Assembly (NCBI RefSeq): GCF_018599195.1 | Contig: NZ_JAHFVK010000002.1 | Location: 186,001 to 250,000 of the forward strand | Direction of reading: 5' to 3' | Origin: Croceibacterium selenioxidans | GTDB lineage: Bacteria; Pseudomonadota; Alphaproteobacteria; Sphingomonadales; Sphingomonadaceae | Length of the DNA stretch: 64,000 nt | Shown here: piece after piece, positions 1-8,680 of the stretch | Layout of the letters: each line of letters starts with the position of its first letter | Numbering within the stretch: the first letter of the stretch is position 1 | Notes under the pieces: model-generated | The model's input: only the letters and a program-made list of their open reading frames with translations | What the model was told of the DNA's origin: nothing | Database searches by the model: none | Position numbers and translations under genes: made by a program

Positions 1-1
1 G

Positions 2-292
2 CTGGTCGACAGGGTGAAAGGCGATCTCGCCGCTCTTCCTCAATCGCCAGACTCTGATGTCCCACCTGATCTGGTGACCACCTCGGCTTCGGGGCTTGAC
101 CCCCACATCAGCCCCGAAGCCGCCCTTTACCAGGTTACCAGGGTGGCCGAGGCGCGAGGCATCGCGGCCGATGACTTGCGCAACCTGGTCCGGCAGCATG
201 TCCAGGGACCGGCGCTAGGCTTCCTCGGCGAACCGCGGGTAAATGTCCTCGCCCTCAACCGTGATCTCGACCGATTGAACGCGCGCCCCTAA
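2..292 (+). CDS. kdpC: KdpC, potassium-transporting ATPase subunit C (C-terminal part)
   Basis: The window opens inside this gene. About 96 residues of the C-terminal half are visible, ending at the TAA at 290-292. The motifs [17 protein letters not shown] and [12 protein letters not shown] are the hallmark of KdpC. This single-span inner-membrane subunit stabilises the KdpFABC high-affinity K+ uptake ATPase and helps nucleotide binding by KdpB. kdpA and kdpB should lie just outside the left edge. kdpE follows after about 10 bp, so the two are probably co-transcribed. Identification is firm; the start is not in the window. Confidence 0.93.
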   Translation: MVDRVKGDLAALPQSPDSDVPPDLVTTSASGLDPHISPEAALYQVTRVAEARGIAADDLRNLVRQHVQGPALGFLGEPRVNVLALNRDLDRLNARP

Positions 293-302
293 ATTGAAAG
301 CG

Positions 303-1007
303 ATGGCACCGCCGACCCGGATCTTGATCGTCGAGGACGACGGACACGTTCGCCGACTGCTCCGCGCCGCTATCCAGCGCGCGGGGCACGAGGTTACCGA
401 GGCGGGGACGGCGCGAGAGGGGTTGTCGCTAATCGACATCGTCAAACCCCACACAGTGCTCCTCGACCTTGGCCTGCCCGATCGTGACGGCCTGGAGATG
501 ATCCCGCTTATCAAGTCCCGTTCGGATGCGACGCTCATGGTTGTATCGGCTCGCGAGGACGTCGCGGAGAAGGTGGCAGCCTTAGATCTCGGGGCGGACG
601 ATTACCTGACCAAGCCCTTCGACACGGAAGAGCTGCTTGCCCGGATCCGCACCGCTCTTCGCCACCGGCTGGCCAGTCATGCCGAGCGCGAGGTTATCAA
701 GGCCGGTGATATAGTGATCGATCTGGGCCATCGACGAGTTACGCGCTCTGGCAAGGACGTGCACTTGTCGCGCAAGGAATACGATGTCCTCGCCGAACTG
801 GCGAAACACCCTGATCGCGTAATCAGCCACGCCCAATTGCTGCGATCTGTCTGGGGCCCGGCGCATGAAACTCGCGTTGACTACCTGCGCATCGTGGTGC
901 GGAACTTGCGGCAGAAGCTGGAAGAAGACTCCTCGCGGCCACGAGTCATCGTCAACGAGCTAGGCGTGGGATACCGGATCAATAGCGGGGAGAAGGTCCT
1001 GGACTGA
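303..1007 (+). CDS. kdpE: KdpE-like OmpR-family response regulator
   Basis: This 234-aa protein has a receiver domain (about residues 5-120) with acidic pair E11/D12, phosphoacceptor D55 in LLDLGLPD and conserved K in LTKPF, followed by an OmpR-type winged helix (about 135-232, ending VNELGVGYRI). KdpE activates kdpFABC under K+ limitation when phosphorylated by KdpD. ATG 303 was preferred over TTG 294 because family proteins begin only a few residues before RILIVEDD. The gene directly follows kdpC, whereas many bacteria have kdpD in between. The sensor must lie elsewhere or upstream. Family assignment is strong. Confidence 0.88.
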   Translation: MAPPTRILIVEDDGHVRRLLRAAIQRAGHEVTEAGTAREGLSLIDIVKPHTVLLDLGLPDRDGLEMIPLIKSRSDATLMVVSAREDVAEKVAALDLGADDYLTKPFDTEELLARIRTALRHRLASHAEREVIKAGDIVIDLGHRRVTRSGKDVHLSRKEYDVLAELAKHPDRVISHAQLLRSVWGPAHETRVDYLRIVVRNLRQKLEEDSSRPRVIVNELGVGYRINSGEKVLD

Positions 1008-1090
1008 CCTCAAATGCGTCAGTGAGGAACCAACACTTGGATCGCCCAAAACTTGGACCAATGGAGAACCCCACCATGCGGATCGACAGC

Positions 1091-2053
1091 TTAGGACGCG
1101 ACTAGATCTTCGCTAAGTGTCCAGAGCCGATCTGCGAGACCGGGATCCATGGCCCAGGGCCTCACTCCCTTCGCGATAGAAGAGTCGGCTGGAGAGGGCC
1201 ATGCAATGTCGCAATCCTCACAGTAGACGCCGCCCATGCCCTCCAACTGGGGGCTGATCGCGCACCATGTTTGAGTGGCTGCGCCCTGCGGCACGCTTTT
1301 CCTGTCTTTGGCCGGATCGACCACGGCTCCGCCCTGTTCATCCGTGATGCCATTTTCGAGGAGCACTCCCCGCGGGATGTTGCGCATCAACTCGGTGAAG
1401 ATTGCGCCCGGGTGAAGCGAGAACGCGCGAACGCCTCGATCCTGATAACGCATGTCCAGACCCAAGGCGAAAAGCGCATTGGCGGTCTTTGATTGTCCAT
1501 AGGCGATACCGGGATCATAGGCGCGAGCCTGAAAGGCTGGATCGTCGAAGTCGACACCGGCACGAAAATGGCCGCGCGATGAGACCGAAACCACGCGAGC
1601 CCCGTTCGCTCGCTCAAGCGCGGGTATGAGCCGCTGGGTCAGGCGGAAATGACCCAGGTGATTGACGGCAAATTGCCCCTCGTTGCCGCGGTCATCGCGG
1701 AAGAGTGGTGGCATCATGATGCCCGCGCTGTTGATCAAGAAGTGCAACGGCCTTCCCGTGGCCAGGAATTGGTCGGCAAAGGCATCGACCGTCGAACGAT
1801 CGAGCAAATCCATCGGTAGCAGGGTTAAGCGCGGAATGCCCGCAGCCTGCGCCCTCGCCTTGTCTATCGAACGTGCCGGGACGAAGACTTCGGCGCCTGC
1901 CCCGGCCAACTGTCGAGCGGTTTCGAGGCCAAGTCCAGAATAGCCACCCGTCACGATCGCGACTTTGCCCGAGAGATCCACGCCAGCGATTACCTCTGCG
2001 GCGGTGGTGAAGGCATCGAAGCCCGATCCGATGGGACGTTGAACTGTTTGCAT
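1091..2053 (-). CDS. Short-chain dehydrogenase/reductase, retinol-dehydrogenase-like
   Basis: This SDR of about 320 aa has the cofactor motif TGGYSGLG at residues 35-42, NSAG at 108-111, catalytic serine in VSVSSRG near 158, and YGQSK with Y185/K189. Length and motif style match the WWOX/retinol-dehydrogenase-like SDRs that reduce or oxidise carbonyl/alcohol groups with NAD(P)(H); the substrate cannot be told. The start at 2053 (MQTVQRP) was chosen because homologues start close to this point; an upstream in-frame ATG at 2128 would add 25 unremarkable residues. The next SDR lies about 90 bp upstream on the same strand, so a two-gene transcript is likely. Confidence 0.85.
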   Translation of the reverse strand: MQTVQRPIGSGFDAFTTAAEVIAGVDLSGKVAIVTGGYSGLGLETARQLAGAGAEVFVPARSIDKARAQAAGIPRLTLLPMDLLDRSTVDAFADQFLATGRPLHFLINSAGIMMPPLFRDDRGNEGQFAVNHLGHFRLTQRLIPALERANGARVVSVSSRGHFRAGVDFDDPAFQARAYDPGIAYGQSKTANALFALGLDMRYQDRGVRAFSLHPGAIFTELMRNIPRGVLLENGITDEQGGAVVDPAKDRKSVPQGAATQTWCAISPQLEGMGGVYCEDCDIAWPSPADSSIAKGVRPWAMDPGLADRLWTLSEDLVAS

Positions 2054-2146
2054 TCGATCCATCTCAGTCTGCGGGCTGCAAGGCCGAACATCCTTCGCCT
2101 CTCCATCTCCGGGCCGCGTGGAAATCACTGGGCGACGCGCCTCAAA

Positions 2147-2932
2147 TCAACTGACTGGCGGGCCCTTTTTCTTCGATGACCCGTCAAAGATCGTCATCCC
2201 CCCGTCTACTCTCAGGTTGATGCCAGTCACGAAATGGCTCGCGTCGGAGGCCAGAAACAGCGCCGCCTGCGCCAGCTCGTCGGGGTCACCCAACCGCCCC
2301 AGCGGAATGGCAGAGGCCATGGCTCGCTCGAACGTTTCGCGCTGTTCTTCCGGTACGCCCAGCTTGGCGAGGATCGACGTGTTCGTCGGTCCCGGGCTCA
2401 GCACATTGACCCGAATGCGGCGCTCGCTGAGTTCGATCGCCCAGCTCCGAGCGAAAGCGCCAATGGCCGCCTTTGTGGCAGCGTAGACGGCATGACCGTC
2501 GAGCACCTTCTCGCTCGCAATCGAGCCGGTCAGAACGATGGCGCCACCATCGCGCATCACGGTCACCATCTTTTGCACACCGAAAAAGGTGCCGCGCGCG
2601 TTGGTGGCAAACTGCGCGTCATAGTCGGCTTCGGAAACAAGGGCCGAATGGCGGATCGTGTTGATGCCCGCGTTGGCCACGTAGATATCCAGCCCACCGA
2701 ACCGCGTGGCGATTTCGTCGGCTGCCTGCGCGTGGTGCATCGGGTCGGCTACATCGCCTTCTATGGCGAGGGTACCCGGGCCGATCTCACGAACCGCTTC
2801 CTGTAACTGGGCCTGGCGCCGGCCCGAGATGATCACTTGCGCCCCTTCCCTTGCGAAGCGCTTGGCAATGGCCAGCCCAATCCCGCTGGCCGCTCCTGTG
2901 ATCATCGCCGTTTTCCCGGCCAGCATTTCCAT
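2147..2932 (-). CDS. Classical short-chain dehydrogenase/reductase
   Basis: This classical SDR of 261 aa has TGAASGIG at residues 12-19, NAG at 87-89, catalytic S137 (LTGSIAS) and Y150-x3-K154 (YAATK). The C-terminal FVTGINLRVDGG is the usual SDR end. An AAAGGAACG ribosome binding site precedes ATG 2932. It should be a cytoplasmic NAD(P)-dependent oxidoreductase of a small alcohol or ketone; the substrate is unknown. It is the probable first gene of a two-SDR transcript on the minus strand, divergent from the TonB receptor. Confidence 0.88.
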   Translation of the reverse strand: MEMLAGKTAMITGAASGIGLAIAKRFAREGAQVIISGRRQAQLQEAVREIGPGTLAIEGDVADPMHHAQAADEIATRFGGLDIYVANAGINTIRHSALVSEADYDAQFATNARGTFFGVQKMVTVMRDGGAIVLTGSIASEKVLDGHAVYAATKAAIGAFARSWAIELSERRIRVNVLSPGPTNTSILAKLGVPEEQRETFERAMASAIPLGRLGDPDELAQAALFLASDASHFVTGINLRVDGGMTIFDGSSKKKGPPVS

Positions 2933-3234
2933 GAGATCGTTCCTTTCAGACTGATCCTCCGGAGAATAGGGCCGCGCCTGGCGGACTAAATTGTTCTTAG
3001 GTCTAGCTTTTCGATCCCGAAGGACACCCTCAGATACACCTTGGGCTCGTGCCTCTCCGCTTCACGCGCATCAAGGCGCCTGCAATGAAGGCAGTCAACC
3101 GGGTACAAATGGCCTGCTCCTGCGGAGTGGTTGGGAGGCTATCGCCAAATCGTTACTTCAAAGGAGAAATTGTTGGTTGTCGGCTCTCGTGGTTTTTGGT
3201 CAAGGATGGCGGACCACTCGTAGGGGGGACGGGT
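2933..3234. promoter_or_regulatory. Divergent intergenic region between SDR and TonB receptor genes
   Basis: These 302 bp separate divergently transcribed genes and must hold the promoters of both. The receptor reading frame stays open through much of the stretch, but the encoded residues do not look like receptor sequence. I see no convincing ECF -35/-10 pair or Fur-like palindrome by eye. Confidence 0.35.
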
Positions 3235-6200
3235 ATGTTCCGGAAAATGGTAGGCGGCGCCCTGGTGCTATCAGCGCTCATGCTGCCTCTTAGTGCGACG
3301 GCCCAGGGATACGCCTTTCCGATCGACATCCGTCCTCAGCCGCTCACGTCGGCCTTGCGCGACCTGGCTCGCCAAACCGGCAGCGAGCTGTTGTACGACC
3401 AGGCTGTTCTGCGCGGCAAGCGCTCTCCCCGCATCCGCAGCAACCTCACGGTCGAGGCCTCGCTAAGGCAGATTCTCGCTGGAACCGACCTGACCACGCG
3501 GCGGGCTTCATCAGGCGCCTGGGTCATCGAGCGGCGGCGCCCGGCAGAGTCGCCATCGAAGATCCCTGCATTCATCCCACCGCCGGTCGATCTGCCGGCG
3601 CCCGAGATTCTCGTTACCGCACGCCGTAGCCAAAACGTCGACATCCAACGGCGCGAAAATGACATCCAGCCCTATCAGGTGACGACCGGGGAGGAGATCG
3701 TCCGGTCCCACCGGGACAATCTCGACCAGTATTTCCGCAGCCGTATCACCGGGAACACCCAGGCCCTTCCGCCAAACCTGTTCGACCGCGGCGCGACCAA
3801 CTCGCAGATCGACTTGCGCGGTATGGGTACCGCAGGAACGATGGTCCTCATCGACGGGCGGCGGATGCCAGGCGTTCCGGACATCAATTTGGGGACTGCG
3901 CAGCCCGACATCAACGCGATACCGTTGCACGCCGTAGAGCGGATCGAGACGTTGACCGGCACGGCTGGCGGTATCCACGGGTTCGGCGCCTTGGGCGGCG
4001 TGGTCAACGTCGTTCTGAAGCGCGATTATCGTGGTGCCGAGCTGCATGCGACGGGTGGGATCAGCGCGCGCGGCGATGCAGAGCGGCTGGGTCTCGAGGG
4101 ACGGTTCGGCTTCACACCCGACGACGGACGCACCGACGTCATGCTTGGATTTGGCTGGTCATCCGAGGAACCCCTGTTGATTGGCCAGCGGGACTACACG
4201 GTGAAGAACCGGCGTCGGAACTTCCAACTCTCACCGGACAGCATGTTCCTACTTCCCGCCAACGCGAATGGAGCTCTCGCGATTGGGCCCTTGGGCTTTG
4301 GGCCGCTCGTGCTGAAACCCGAATACGGCGGGGGAGAGCTGAGCGGTGGCTATGCCTTCTTACCGGTCGGTTTCGGCGGAAATCCTTCAGACCTTTTTGC
4401 AGCCCTGAGCCCGAATGGCGGGCTGCCGGATTTCGGCATCACCGAAGCCGAAGCCCAGAGCCAGATGGGCTCGAACGCCAATACACTTTCCGGCATCGCC
4501 AGCCTGCGACACGATTTCGGCGGCGGCGTGGAAGGCTATTTCGACGCGCTCTACTTGCGCAACCGCGGGACCAACTTTTTCCATACGTCCTTTGGCTCGC
4601 TCACGATGTCACCGGACGCGCCGCAGAACCCCTTTACCGACTTCGTTACCGTATACTTCCCCGCATCACCGGAAGACGGATACGCGCGCACCACATTCGA
4701 GGGCGCCCGCTTAACGGCGGGGGCCATCGTACCGCTGCCGCTCGGTTGGAGCGGAACCGCCGAAGCGACTTTCGGCTATTCGCAGTATGATCGCGCCGGA
4801 GGTACCGAGCATTCCTACGACGGTCCGCTCTTTCTGTTCGGCTTTCCCGGCGACGATCCAGAACTCACGCCTTTCGGCAATTGGGACGATTTCCTGCAGG
4901 CGACCCAAAAGTATCAAACCGACGGATCCTCGGCGGACCGAGGGCGCAATCGCTACCAGGAACAGTCGCTTCGCCTCGCGGGCCCTTTGTTCGACTTGGG
5001 AAGCGGCGCGACCACGCTCACGGTTCTGGCGCAACGCCGCCGTGAGCGGGTGCCACGCTATGTGCGATCCCTGACGGACAAGCTTCCGGAAAGGAGCGGC
5101 ACGCAGGCTCTGGCTCGCTCGGTTGCCGAGGAATCGCTCTATGGCGAACTGCGGGCGCCGATATTTGGAAGTGGAGCGCCGGTGCCGCTGCTCGACAATC
5201 TGGAGCTGCAACTCGCCCTGCGTCACGACCGCCAGAAATTCGTGTTCGCGTCGGATGCCTATGAACCCGAAACGTCTACCTTTGCGGACAGGCGCTTCTC
5301 CGGCACGTCAGTCACGGCCGGAGCGAAAGTTTCGCCCCTCCCCTGGCTGATGTTGCGCGCGAGTTATGCCACCGGTGCGCAACCGCCCTCCCCGAACCTG
5401 CTCGTCCCGTTGGAAATAGAAGCCGACCGGATGTTCCTGCTGGATCCCAAGCGCGGCAACGCCTTCTTCACCGACGAGGGGACCTATATCGAGGGGATGA
5501 GCGGAAATCCCGATCTTGAGGAAATCGAGGCCAGCACGCTGTCGCTGGGAGCCGTGCTCAACCCCTTCGGCGACAACGCTCCGCGCTTCTCGCTGGACTA
5601 CTCGCGCATCAACAGGACTGGCGATCCCTTCATGCCCGCGTCGGTCCTCGATCACGAGGATGACTGGCCCGAGCGTGTGATCCGCGAGCCGCTGACAGAC
5701 GAGGACCGGGCCTTGGGCTATACTGGAGGCAAGATCCTGCTGCTCGACTCGAGCGTGACCAATGCCGGGCGGGTGAAAGTTGAAACGGTCGACGGTGTTC
5801 TCGAGTGGAGCGTACCGTTTCTCGGCGGTACGCTACACCCCTACGCCGTGGCGACCTGGCAAATCAGCAACGAACTGGTCGAACCCTTCGCAGACCCCGT
5901 CGAACGAGTGGGATATTTGGGCGAGCCGCTGGGGTGGAGAGCAAACGGCGGCTTCGACTTCACCTCGGGCCCCCTCTCCTTGGGCGCCAATCTGCAATAT
6001 TTCAGCCGTTACCGAGTCTCCGCTTCCAACCTAGGTGTCGACGAAAGGGCGGTCGAACTTCAGGGTTCGCAATGGGTCGGCTCGCAGGCCTATCTGGATA
6101 TATATGTCGGCCGACGGTTTCGAACCCAAACCTTTGACGCGAGCCTCGATTTCGGGATCATCAACGCGCTCGACCAGGCACCGCCGCGCGAGGCCACTCT

Positions 6201-6282
6201 AGCATCGGGGCCTGCCTTCTACAGCATGTACGGCGATCCGCGCGGGCGCCGCTTTCAACTGGTTCTCAGCGCCGAATTCTGA
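3235..6282 (+). CDS. TonB-dependent outer-membrane receptor with STN signalling domain
   Basis: This receptor of about 1015 aa starts at ATG 3235, preceded by a G-rich Shine-Dalgarno. Its order is a signal peptide (residues 1-24, ending ATAQG), a short N-terminal STN/secretin-TonB domain (about 26-100, FDI.PQPL.SAL..LA.Q), a TonB-box-like stretch (EILVTARR), a plug with IDLRGMG and VLIDGRRMPG, and a long beta-barrel ending in aromatic F (SAEF). STN domains contact FecR-type anti-sigma proteins, and a fecI-fecR pair lies convergently 0.8-2.3 kb downstream, so ligand-induced surface signalling is likely. The ligand (siderophore, glycan or other) is not evident. The 3' end overlaps the convergent luxR-type gene by 84 bp. 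Confidence 0.9.
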   Translation: MFRKMVGGALVLSALMLPLSATAQGYAFPIDIRPQPLTSALRDLARQTGSELLYDQAVLRGKRSPRIRSNLTVEASLRQILAGTDLTTRRASSGAWVIERRRPAESPSKIPAFIPPPVDLPAPEILVTARRSQNVDIQRRENDIQPYQVTTGEEIVRSHRDNLDQYFRSRITGNTQALPPNLFDRGATNSQIDLRGMGTAGTMVLIDGRRMPGVPDINLGTAQPDINAIPLHAVERIETLTGTAGGIHGFGALGGVVNVVLKRDYRGAELHATGGISARGDAERLGLEGRFGFTPDDGRTDVMLGFGWSSEEPLLIGQRDYTVKNRRRNFQLSPDSMFLLPANANGALAIGPLGFGPLVLKPEYGGGELSGGYAFLPVGFGGNPSDLFAALSPNGGLPDFGITEAEAQSQMGSNANTLSGIASLRHDFGGGVEGYFDALYLRNRGTNFFHTSFGSLTMSPDAPQNPFTDFVTVYFPASPEDGYARTTFEGARLTAGAIVPLPLGWSGTAEATFGYSQYDRAGGTEHSYDGPLFLFGFPGDDPELTPFGNWDDFLQATQKYQTDGSSADRGRNRYQEQSLRLAGPLFDLGSGATTLTVLAQRRRERVPRYVRSLTDKLPERSGTQALARSVAEESLYGELRAPIFGSGAPVPLLDNLELQLALRHDRQKFVFASDAYEPETSTFADRRFSGTSVTAGAKVSPLPWLMLRASYATGAQPPSPNLLVPLEIEADRMFLLDPKRGNAFFTDEGTYIEGMSGNPDLEEIEASTLSLGAVLNPFGDNAPRFSLDYSRINRTGDPFMPASVLDHEDDWPERVIREPLTDEDRALGYTGGKILLLDSSVTNAGRVKVETVDGVLEWSVPFLGGTLHPYAVATWQISNELVEPFADPVERVGYLGEPLGWRANGGFDFTSGPLSLGANLQYFSRYRVSASNLGVDERAVELQGSQWVGSQAYLDIYVGRRFRTQTFDASLDFGIINALDQAPPREATLASGPAFYSMYGDPRGRRFQLVLSAEF

Positions 6283-6963
6283 ACTCGCCGTCACGGCATC
6301 GGCCATGCGCACCAGATCGGCGAGCGTTCGGGCTCCCATCTTGCGCATCGCCGAGCTCCGATGAACTTTCACGGTCACTTCGCTCAGACCGAGATCGCCG
6401 GCAACTTGCTTATTAAGGCGCCCCTGAGCGACGAGCAGCATGACCTGTCGCTCGCGCGGAGAAAGCCGCGCATAGCGCGCTTGCCACTCCCGCCGTGGCG
6501 CTTCGACCTGGCGTTGCGCGTAATCGATTCGAAGAGCTCGTCCCACAGCTTCAAGCACGTCGTGATCGCGTAGCGGATGTTCGAGGAAGTCGATCGCGCC
6601 GGCCTTCATGGCCAGGACGGCCATCCGTACGTCGGCGCGGTCGGCGACAACGATCATCGGGAGCGTGCACCTTCCTCGAAGGAGTTGCGAGAGGAAGTCC
6701 ATGACCCCTGTTAAAGCCGATCGCGCGCGGACCATGACGCATCCGCTGTCCAGTGATGGGTCACCGGCGAAGGCATCGAGGTGGGCATGCATCCGGGTCT
6801 TGAGCCCTACCGAGCGGAACAAGTCGCCGATTTGATCTTGCATCGGGGGATCGAAACCCACCGCATGGACGGTGGCGTGTTCTTCGAAAGGCTCCAACGT
6901 CGTGGCAGGCATGCCCGGTTGCGATGCGTTTCCATACCCATTCAACGCCGTGATCGAAGTCAT
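6199..6963 (-). CDS. LuxR/FixJ-type regulator with degenerate receiver domain
   Basis: This 254-aa protein has a C-terminal LuxR helix-turn-helix (LSPRERQVM..VAQG...K.VA..LGLSEVTVKVHR, about residues 165-225). Its N-terminal part has the shape of a FixJ receiver. Where FixJ has the phosphorylated Asp followed by R-MPG, this protein reads VMVRARSALTG with Val78 at the Asp site, so classical phosphorylation is unlikely. ATG 6963 has GGGAGTGAG upstream. It follows fecR on the same strand after 72 bp and may be co-transcribed, pointing to a role in receptor or iron regulation. Its last 84 bp overlap the receptor gene tail-to-tail. Confidence 0.82.
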   Translation of the reverse strand: MTSITALNGYGNASQPGMPATTLEPFEEHATVHAVGFDPPMQDQIGDLFRSVGLKTRMHAHLDAFAGDPSLDSGCVMVRARSALTGVMDFLSQLLRGRCTLPMIVVADRADVRMAVLAMKAGAIDFLEHPLRDHDVLEAVGRALRIDYAQRQVEAPRREWQARYARLSPRERQVMLLVAQGRLNKQVAGDLGLSEVTVKVHRSSAMRKMGARTLADLVRMADAVTASSEFGAENQLKAAPARIAVHAVEGRPRC

Positions 6964-7035
6964 GCTTCTCACTCCCTTCGCGCATAAGGACGCGAGGCGA
7001 GCAAAAACCCTCACTTCAATTTTCGGGTTACGCCG

Positions 7036-8028
7036 TTAGTCGCTCGTCACCAGTTCGAGCTGGCCTGCCTGACGCACAACTTGCAACGGGTAAACCTCGG
7101 CGACGGTGCGCGCGAAGCGTTCCGCGTCTCCTGCCTTGAACTGTCCGGAGATACGCATCGCGCCGACTTTGGGATCCCGGATGACGATGGGCTCTCGGGC
7201 ATAGCGGTTAACCTCGGCCACAGCCTCTTCAAGGGACCGATCGTCGAAGTTCAGCAAGCCGTTGCGCCACGCGGCGGGCTCAAGATCGTCACCGGCAAGC
7301 TTGCGCACAACTGACGAGCCGTTGGTCTCTAGGTACTGTTCACCTGGCGAAAGTGTGGCGAGGGCCTTGCCCGATTTTGGCTCGATCGCCACTCGGCCTT
7401 CGAAGAGCGTGACCGTCAGACCAGCCGGCAGGAGATCGACCTCGAATTGGGTGCCTAAGGCGACGACCCGCCGCGCCCCGGCACTGACCACAAACGGCCT
7501 CGACCGATCTTTTTCGACAGCGAACAGCGCCCGCCCGCGTCTCAATTCCAGGGAGCGTTCCTGGTCACTGAAGCTCGCGAGGGCCTCGCTCTGAGCGTCC
7601 AGGGTCATCAAACTGCCGTCCGGCAGCCTAATGTCCCGGACTTCGCGCTCGGTATCATAGCGAACGACTTCCGCCTGGGGTGTCGTCATGCGCCCAAAGA
7701 GCAATACCACGCCCAACACGACGGCCATCAGCACGGCGGCCGCCATGGCCATCTGAGGAGTTGGCCGCCGGGACGGCGCCTTCGCGGAAAGCGCATGGGT
7801 ACGCATGGCAGCGACGACTTCGTTGTCCTCAGCCCCCGCGAATGCCTCCCATGCGCGTTCCGCACGCCGATAGGCTTCACCATGGGCCTGATCCGCGGCA
7901 AGCCAATCCGCGAGTATCGTCTCTTCGTGCGCCGCGAGCCCCTCGTCACGTTGGGCAAGGAACCACGCGGCCGCCTCATCGGGCGCCATGGCGCTGAGTC
8001 TCTCGAGGGTCAGCGCCTCACGGAGCAT
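7036..8028 (-). CDS. FecR-family anti-sigma factor / sensor
   Basis: This 330-aa protein has an N-terminal cytoplasmic DUF4880-like region (AAAWFLAQRD...L..WLAAD..H..AY), one membrane span near residues 93-112, and a periplasmic FecR domain (VRDIRLPDGS...L......L.RGRALFAVEKD..RPFVVSAGARRVVALGTQFEV), then a C-terminal STN-like part. FecR transmits the ligand-bound state of an STN-bearing TonB receptor to its ECF sigma factor. Its start overlaps the 3' end of the sigma gene by 11 bp, so the two are translationally coupled. The nearby STN-TonB receptor is the natural partner. Confidence 0.9.
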   Translation of the reverse strand: MLREALTLERLSAMAPDEAAAWFLAQRDEGLAAHEETILADWLAADQAHGEAYRRAERAWEAFAGAEDNEVVAAMRTHALSAKAPSRRPTPQMAMAAAVLMAVVLGVVLLFGRMTTPQAEVVRYDTEREVRDIRLPDGSLMTLDAQSEALASFSDQERSLELRRGRALFAVEKDRSRPFVVSAGARRVVALGTQFEVDLLPAGLTVTLFEGRVAIEPKSGKALATLSPGEQYLETNGSSVVRKLAGDDLEPAAWRNGLLNFDDRSLEEAVAEVNRYAREPIVIRDPKVGAMRISGQFKAGDAERFARTVAEVYPLQVVRQAGQLELVTSD

Positions 8029-8548
8029 GGCGTCTCTCCATTTCGTCGCTGAGGTGTCGGATCGCCTTCACCATATGCTTTTCCGCAGCGCTGACCGAAA
8101 TGCCAAGGTGCTTGGCCACGTCGGCGAACCGCCAGCCTTCGAGCCGCCGGAGGATGAACACCGTCCGCGTACGCTCGGGCAACGACAACAGCGCGCTGGT
8201 AGCGGCATCAAGTTCTTCCTTTCCCGTAAGGACGCGCTCCGGGTCAAATTCCATATCGCCATGCAGATCGGCGTCGAATTCGACATGCCGGCCAACGTGA
8301 CGCGAGGATCGTTGGCGCGCGTTGTCCGTGAGGACGTTGGCCGCGACTTTCATGACGTAGCCGTTCAGACTTCCGATGGGCTCGATGCTGTCGCGCGAAA
8401 CGATCCGCCTGAACACCTCTTGGACGAGATCGTCGACGTCGCTCTCGGCTCCAATCCGTCGGCGAAAATACCCTTTCAGCCAGTGGCGCACGGGCTTCGC
8501 CTCGCGGGCGAGCAATTCAATTGATGACTGGGCCTGGCCGCTCTCCAT
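8018..8548 (-). CDS. FecI-like ECF RNA polymerase sigma factor
   Basis: This 176-aa sigma-70 of the ECF class has region 2 (DVDDLVQEVFRRIVSR) and region 4 with a helix-turn-helix (FADVAKHLGISVSAAEKHM). ATG 8548 (MESGQ) was chosen over 8587 because family members start about 20 residues before region 2. It directs transcription of a TonB-receptor regulon when released by its FecR partner, which is encoded immediately downstream with an 11-bp overlap. Upstream on the same strand a 90-bp gap separates it from an unrelated hypothetical gene. Confidence 0.9.
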   Translation of the reverse strand: MESGQAQSSIELLAREAKPVRHWLKGYFRRRIGAESDVDDLVQEVFRRIVSRDSIEPIGSLNGYVMKVAANVLTDNARQRSSRHVGRHVEFDADLHGDMEFDPERVLTGKEELDAATSALLSLPERTRTVFILRRLEGWRFADVAKHLGISVSAAEKHMVKAIRHLSDEMERRHAP

Positions 8549-8680
8549 CGCGGGGCCCTTCTTCCATATCCCGCCCGGGAAGGCCAAGGCAGATCTCTAG
8601 ATGTAGGGAATCACTCTACCCGAACCGCCCTCAAGTTCTCCAGTCACGCGGGTGACTGCGACGCTCCAGCCGGCTACCGA

